The notes beneath the pieces were generated by a model. The model searched no databases and was not told the DNA's origin. It saw nothing but the letters and a program-made list of their open reading frames with translations. This document shows, in pieces, positions 59,817 to 64,000 of a stretch of DNA of 64,000 bases. The stretch is from Chelonoidis abingdonii. Lineage: Eukaryota; Chordata; Testudines; Testudinidae. The translations under genes and the position numbers were made by a program. The DNA lies in the NCBI RefSeq assembly GCF_003597395.2, contig NC_133774.1, positions 44,196,669 through 44,260,668 on the forward strand. The letters are read 5' to 3'. Positions within the stretch are counted from its first letter, which is position 1; every line of letters starts with the position of its first letter.

Positions 59817-61690
59817 TATTTCATTGATTCATAGATTTTTAAAACTATTATGGTCATGTAGTCTGACCTCCTACATAATACAGGCCAAAGTACATTACCC
59901 AGTAACTTTGGTCTGAACTATAGCATATCTTTTAGAAAGAGATCCAACTTTGATTGAAAGACTTCAAGTGACGAAGAATCAACTATGTCCCTTGGCAAGT
60001 TGTTCTAATGGTAATTAGCATCACTATTTAAAAAATTGAATCTTCTTTCTAGTCTTAATTATTTAGCTTTGTTTTTTTGCCATTGGATCTTGTTTTGCCC
60101 TTTTCTGTTAAAGACCCATCTGTTATCAGAAATCAATTTCCCATGTCCTTGTACACTGTGATGAAGTCATCTTTTACCCTTCTCTTTAATAAACTAAAAA
60201 GACCAAGTTGCTTAAGTTTTTTACTATAAGACATGTTTTCCAGACATTGAATCAATCTTGTAGGTCTTTTCTGAAACCATACCAATTTTTCAATAATCTT
60301 TTTGAAGCGTGGACACTGAACTGGATGCAATATTCCAGTAATGGTCTCATTAATGCTTTGTGAAGCCACCTCCTACTCCTACGTGATGTTCCCATGCTTG
60401 TACTCAAGGATCACATTTTTCTCTCTTAGTTACAGCGTTGAACTGGGAGCTTATATTCAGCTGGTTATCTGCTGTGACGCCAAAGTCCTTTTCAGTGTCA
60501 CTGCCTTGCAGGATCCTCTCTCCCATCATGTAACTGTGACTTAGTGCTCTTTGTTCCTAGATGTATGACCTTGCATTTGGCTGTATTAAAGCACATGTTC
60601 AAATGAGTCAACCTTACCCAGTGATCCAGATTGATCTGTATAACTGACTTATCCCCATCGTTACTTACCACTGCACTAATTTTTGTGTCCTTTGCAAATT
60701 TACTAACAATGGTTTTATATTTTCTTTCATATCATTGCAAATAGAGCTAGGAACAGATCCCTGTGGTTCCCACTAGAAACACATCATTTACAATTGCTTT
60801 GTGAGATTTGCCTATTGAACTATTTTTAATTCAGTTACTCCCAGCACTGGTGCACTGTCTATACTGGCACTTTACAGCACTGAAACTTGCAGCACTCGGA
60901 GACAGTTTTTTTTCACACCCCTGAGTGAGAAAGTTGCAGCACTGTTAAGTGCCAGACAAGCCCTAAGTCAAATGCTTTACAGAAATCTAAGTATATTATA
61001 TCAGCAGTTACCTTTATCAACCAAACTTGTAATTTCATGGAAAGAGACATCAGGTTTGTCTGACAAGACTAGTTTTCCATAAAACCACATTCATTGACAT
61101 TAATTATGCTAGCCTCCAAGAACTCTTTACTGGTCATGTGCCTTATAGATCTTCCCTTGAATTTGTCCGGGTTCACTGTTAAGTTAATCAGCCTGGCTCA
61201 TTCTGTTTACCCTTTTTTAAATATTGCCATGATATTAGGTTTTCTCCAGCCCCTGGAACTTTCCAGGTGTTCAAGATTTGTTGAAAATCAATATTAATAG
61301 TTGAGAGCTGCTCAGCCAGTTGTTTTGGCTGAGCAGCATGCTATCACATCCTGCCAATTTAAAAATATTTAAATTCTGTAGTTGCCATTTTACTTTCCCC
61401 CTATTTACTGATGGATTAAGAAGTATTTCTTTGTTATTTAAGACATAAATACATCATCCTTCTTCTTTCCAAGTATGAAACAGAAATATTTATTGAATCC
61501 TTGTACTTCTTCTGCATGATGATGGAGAATTTTACCATCCTTATCTAATATTAGGCCTATCTCTCTCTTAGGATTTAATTTGTTCCTGATGCATTTAAAT
61601 AATTCCTTCCTATTTTCTTTAATTCTACTAGCCATAAACTTATTACAATGCATTTTTAATGTGTGCTTGTCTGGATTTAACTATCTAGTT
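59817..61690 (-). mobile_element. old CR1 LINE, long copy
   Basis: On the minus strand the 3' end carries the CR1-type AATCTATGAATCAATG (about 59815-59832). Coding remnants follow: the tail block (GLFSLLKRRVKDDFITVYKD, 60133-60369) and, far upstream, a block from the front of the reverse transcriptase (KENRKELFKCIRNKLNPKRE, then EEVQGFNKYFCFILG, 61438-61653). At 1.9 kb this is the longest CR1 here and the most diverged; the central catalytic part is not recognisable in a single frame. A MITE interrupts it at 60838-60967. Confidence 0.75.
60838..60967. mobile_element. small MITE inside the CR1 copy
   Basis: CTGTCTATACTGGCACTTTA near the left pairs with GTGCCAGACAAGCC at the right. The inner halves mirror each other (CAGCACTGAAACTTGCAGCA / AAAGTTGCAGCACTG). 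CR1-like sequence continues on both sides. Confidence 0.6.
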
Positions 61691-64000
61691 TTCAATATCT
61701 AAATCAGCACTGGGAAACTAGTCTGAGCTTTTGCACTTTTCATTGTTAGGGAATATTTCTCAGCTAAAGCTTTTCTTTGTATGTTTATTTTTGGTCACTT
61801 AATTTTCTTCAAAGGAATGGTGGGTTACTTGCGTGGGAATCTTTACTGGCTTGAGGGTGACATTTTTAGCTTCCCAGTGTACGTATATGGAGGAAAATAG
61901 AATAATCTTTTTTCTGATTACTTTTTGTACTATCTTATTTAATATTTTGTGCTTAAATGGAATGTCATCTTTTTGTAATCCATTATCTCAGTAAAACATT
62001 TAATAAATTACTAGGTAATTTTAGTTTCTGGTTGTTTTCAGTGTGGCTTTACAGGGGAAGAGCTAAGCTAGGTTGAGTGAGCTTAACTGTGTATTTTCTT
62101 GTTTTCAAATTTTTGGGGTGTTTTTGTGACATGGAAACTTGGCCTGAAATTTTCAGTTGTATTTTTGAGAAAATGTTAATGTTCTCTAAAGGGATTTTTT
62201 CCCAAGTTTTTTCAAACTTAATTCCAAGTTGACAAAATCTATTATGAGGGAATATATATAATAATATATTGATAAATATTCATTTATTACCATCTCAGGT
62301 GCCTGCTCCAGATAACTGTGCCAGAAACTGTATAGTTGGTGCCCCCATGCTCAGGTACAGCAACAAATGGAGTGAATGTTGTCTGTGGATGCTCTGCACT
62401 AATTTTTTTTAAAGCTGCTTAAAGTGGGCTTACCGAAATGTAGCAGGAATAAATGGCATGTCAGGATCAACTGCACTATTGGACTTCTGTGGTATAGGTG
62501 GACTTCAAGAGTGGCTTGTCCAGGTCACAGTTGAGAGGTATATCAACAGGTCATTATTTATACTTGTACTTCATCACCCTTAAACTCACTGTATTTTTTC
62601 TTAGGAAAGAGGACTTGAGCTCTCCATTATGGTACCTTACACAAGCATTAAAATTCATATAACTGTCTTTTGGCTCCATTGCACTTTTCTCTACTCTACT
62701 CCTTCATCTATATGTATATGCGCAAGCCCTCGTCCTTGTAATATCTGACTGTTTGCCATGTATTTAAAAATAGAAATAAGTCATTTGGATTCCTTACATA
62801 TAGGAGAAGCAGCTTGATTAGTTGTTGATAGGGTTTTGTTTAAATGTCTGGCTGTGGTGTGGTAGATGTGTTGGTTTTCCTCAGGAAGTTCTGAATTTGA
62901 ATCCAAAATTCACTTAATTCTGAAAATGGTTATTTTGTAGTTATCTGTTGTGACTAGTAGTTTCATAATCTAGATTAAGTTTGTGTGGAATGTAGCTCTC
63001 TCTGAAGATCTGTTCATGGTGCCTGTGTTTAATGGCCATCATTAAATGAGGTTAGTTTGATGGGTCTCAGATCCAGCTCTGAGGCCAAAAATCACTACCA
63101 TGGTTGACACAATTGGCAGACTCAGTACAGAGAACATTTGGGTCATGGAGACTGAACTTTCTCAATTACTTATAGTTAGTCTTCTCTCCCTAGTAAGAGA
63201 CTTGCTTATATGGCAGTGTATGTCAGACACTTGTCCTCATGATAAACAGTGGACTTCGTTTGCCAGGATTGTTGAGCCAATGCCTTTCACCAATGCTAAA
63301 TCCATGCAGTTCTCTTTTTAAGCTCAATTTTATGGTTATGGACTCATTATTTTTAAATATGCATGTTAATGTATTAAATACCAAGTAAAAGGTCATGCAT
63401 AGAGCTGCACACAACATGGCATCATAGGTGGAGTGAATCTCCTTGGGACATGAAAAGGGAGCCAGGTTGAGAGATTTCCATGTGTAGTGGTAGGATTTTG
63501 GGGTTGAAAGAGGTGCTGCAGGCATTCCTCCCTAGTACCAGCTGTTTAAACTACAGAGTGGAGCTTAGCAGGCAGGCACTAGCAAGGGAAAAAATGGGCT
63601 GCAGAACTCTCACTATTGGCTGCAGTAGCCTCCTCATGTGCTATCACTGGAATGGCATTCAGGTGTATGTCTGAGTACTACATAATGGGTACACTCCTAG
63701 TGAATATTGGTGGGAGGATGCTAGTGGGAACTAGTCCTGGCACTAGCTGCAGCAGTGATAGCAGGTGCACCATAGCTGCCTGAGTAATCAGCAGCCAAAT
63801 CAGTCCCAGCCTCAAAGTGAGCTGGAAATTACAACAATGAAAGAGTTTTTTCTTAAAGCTACAGCTTCTGGATTCGTGTGATTACATGAGAATCTCAGTT
63901 TCCTTTAAATACTAATAAAAAAGTAAATTTCTAGTCCTAAGAGTTGCAGAGAAAAGCCTGAACATGTGATCCACATGTGACTGAAAATAACCCCAGTTGT
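61691..64000. other. gene-free stretch, nothing recognised
   Basis: AT-rich DNA to the window end, with short motif-free frames (for example 63100-63321, 63223-63525). Confidence 0.45.

Noticed and set aside
1..64000. CRISPR arrays, operons, phage or rRNA genes
   Set aside because: No regularly spaced repeats, ribosome-binding-site-led gene clusters or rRNA sequence; the window is vertebrate DNA.

Overview
The window is vertebrate nuclear DNA, most likely from a turtle. It is AT-rich, has large gene-free stretches, and is packed with repeats I associate with turtles. These include a tRNA-headed SINE with a CR1-like tail, CR1 LINE relics, Harbinger MITEs with a 'TATGTCTACACT' terminus, hAT and Tc1/mariner-type MITEs, DIRS tyrosine-recombinase retrotransposons and restriction-like-endonuclease LINEs. 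No prokaryotic genes, operons or CRISPR arrays are present. The turtle call is inferred from recognised repeat families; I could not run a search.

Layout. 1-290: 3' piece of an R4/R2-type LINE (minus). 2.2-5.2 kb: a hAT transposon relic with a perfect 8-bp target duplication, carrying half a transposase and nested small transposons. 7.8-8.0 and 9.8-12.0 kb: Harbinger-type elements. 13.6-14.6 kb: two SINEs and a CR1 tail. 17.8-18.1 kb: a hAT MITE with a perfect 8-bp duplication. 19.0-23.7 kb: two CR1 relics and one L2-like LINE relic. 26.3-38.7 kb: two complete-length but decayed DIRS retrotransposons head to tail, 49 bp apart. 40.1 and 44.2 kb: the only host-gene evidence, two short exons (plus) whose splice phases join into one open frame. 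43.6 kb: a TA-flanked MITE inside that intron. 47.0-47.6 kb: a hAT MITE inside an older Harbinger-like MITE. 49.8-53.0 kb: an internally deleted R2-like LINE (plus). 56.5 kb: a MIR-like SINE remnant. 59.8-61.7 kb: an old CR1 (minus) broken by a MITE.

How the parts relate. Each DIRS copy encodes a Gag-like protein (Cys-rich knuckles followed by an Arg/Ser/His-rich tract), a reverse transcriptase with RNase H, and an overlapping tyrosine recombinase. Inverted terminal repeats and an internal complementary region complete the element. Both copies carry frameshifts and are not expected to move by themselves. The two exons lie downstream of all this and look like the start (possibly an alternative start) of a gene that continues beyond the window. 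I could not name the gene. Everything else looks like intergenic or intronic sequence made of decayed repeats. I found no undescribed multi-gene system; the most useful leads are the tandem DIRS pair, the two-exon gene start and several nested transposon insertions.
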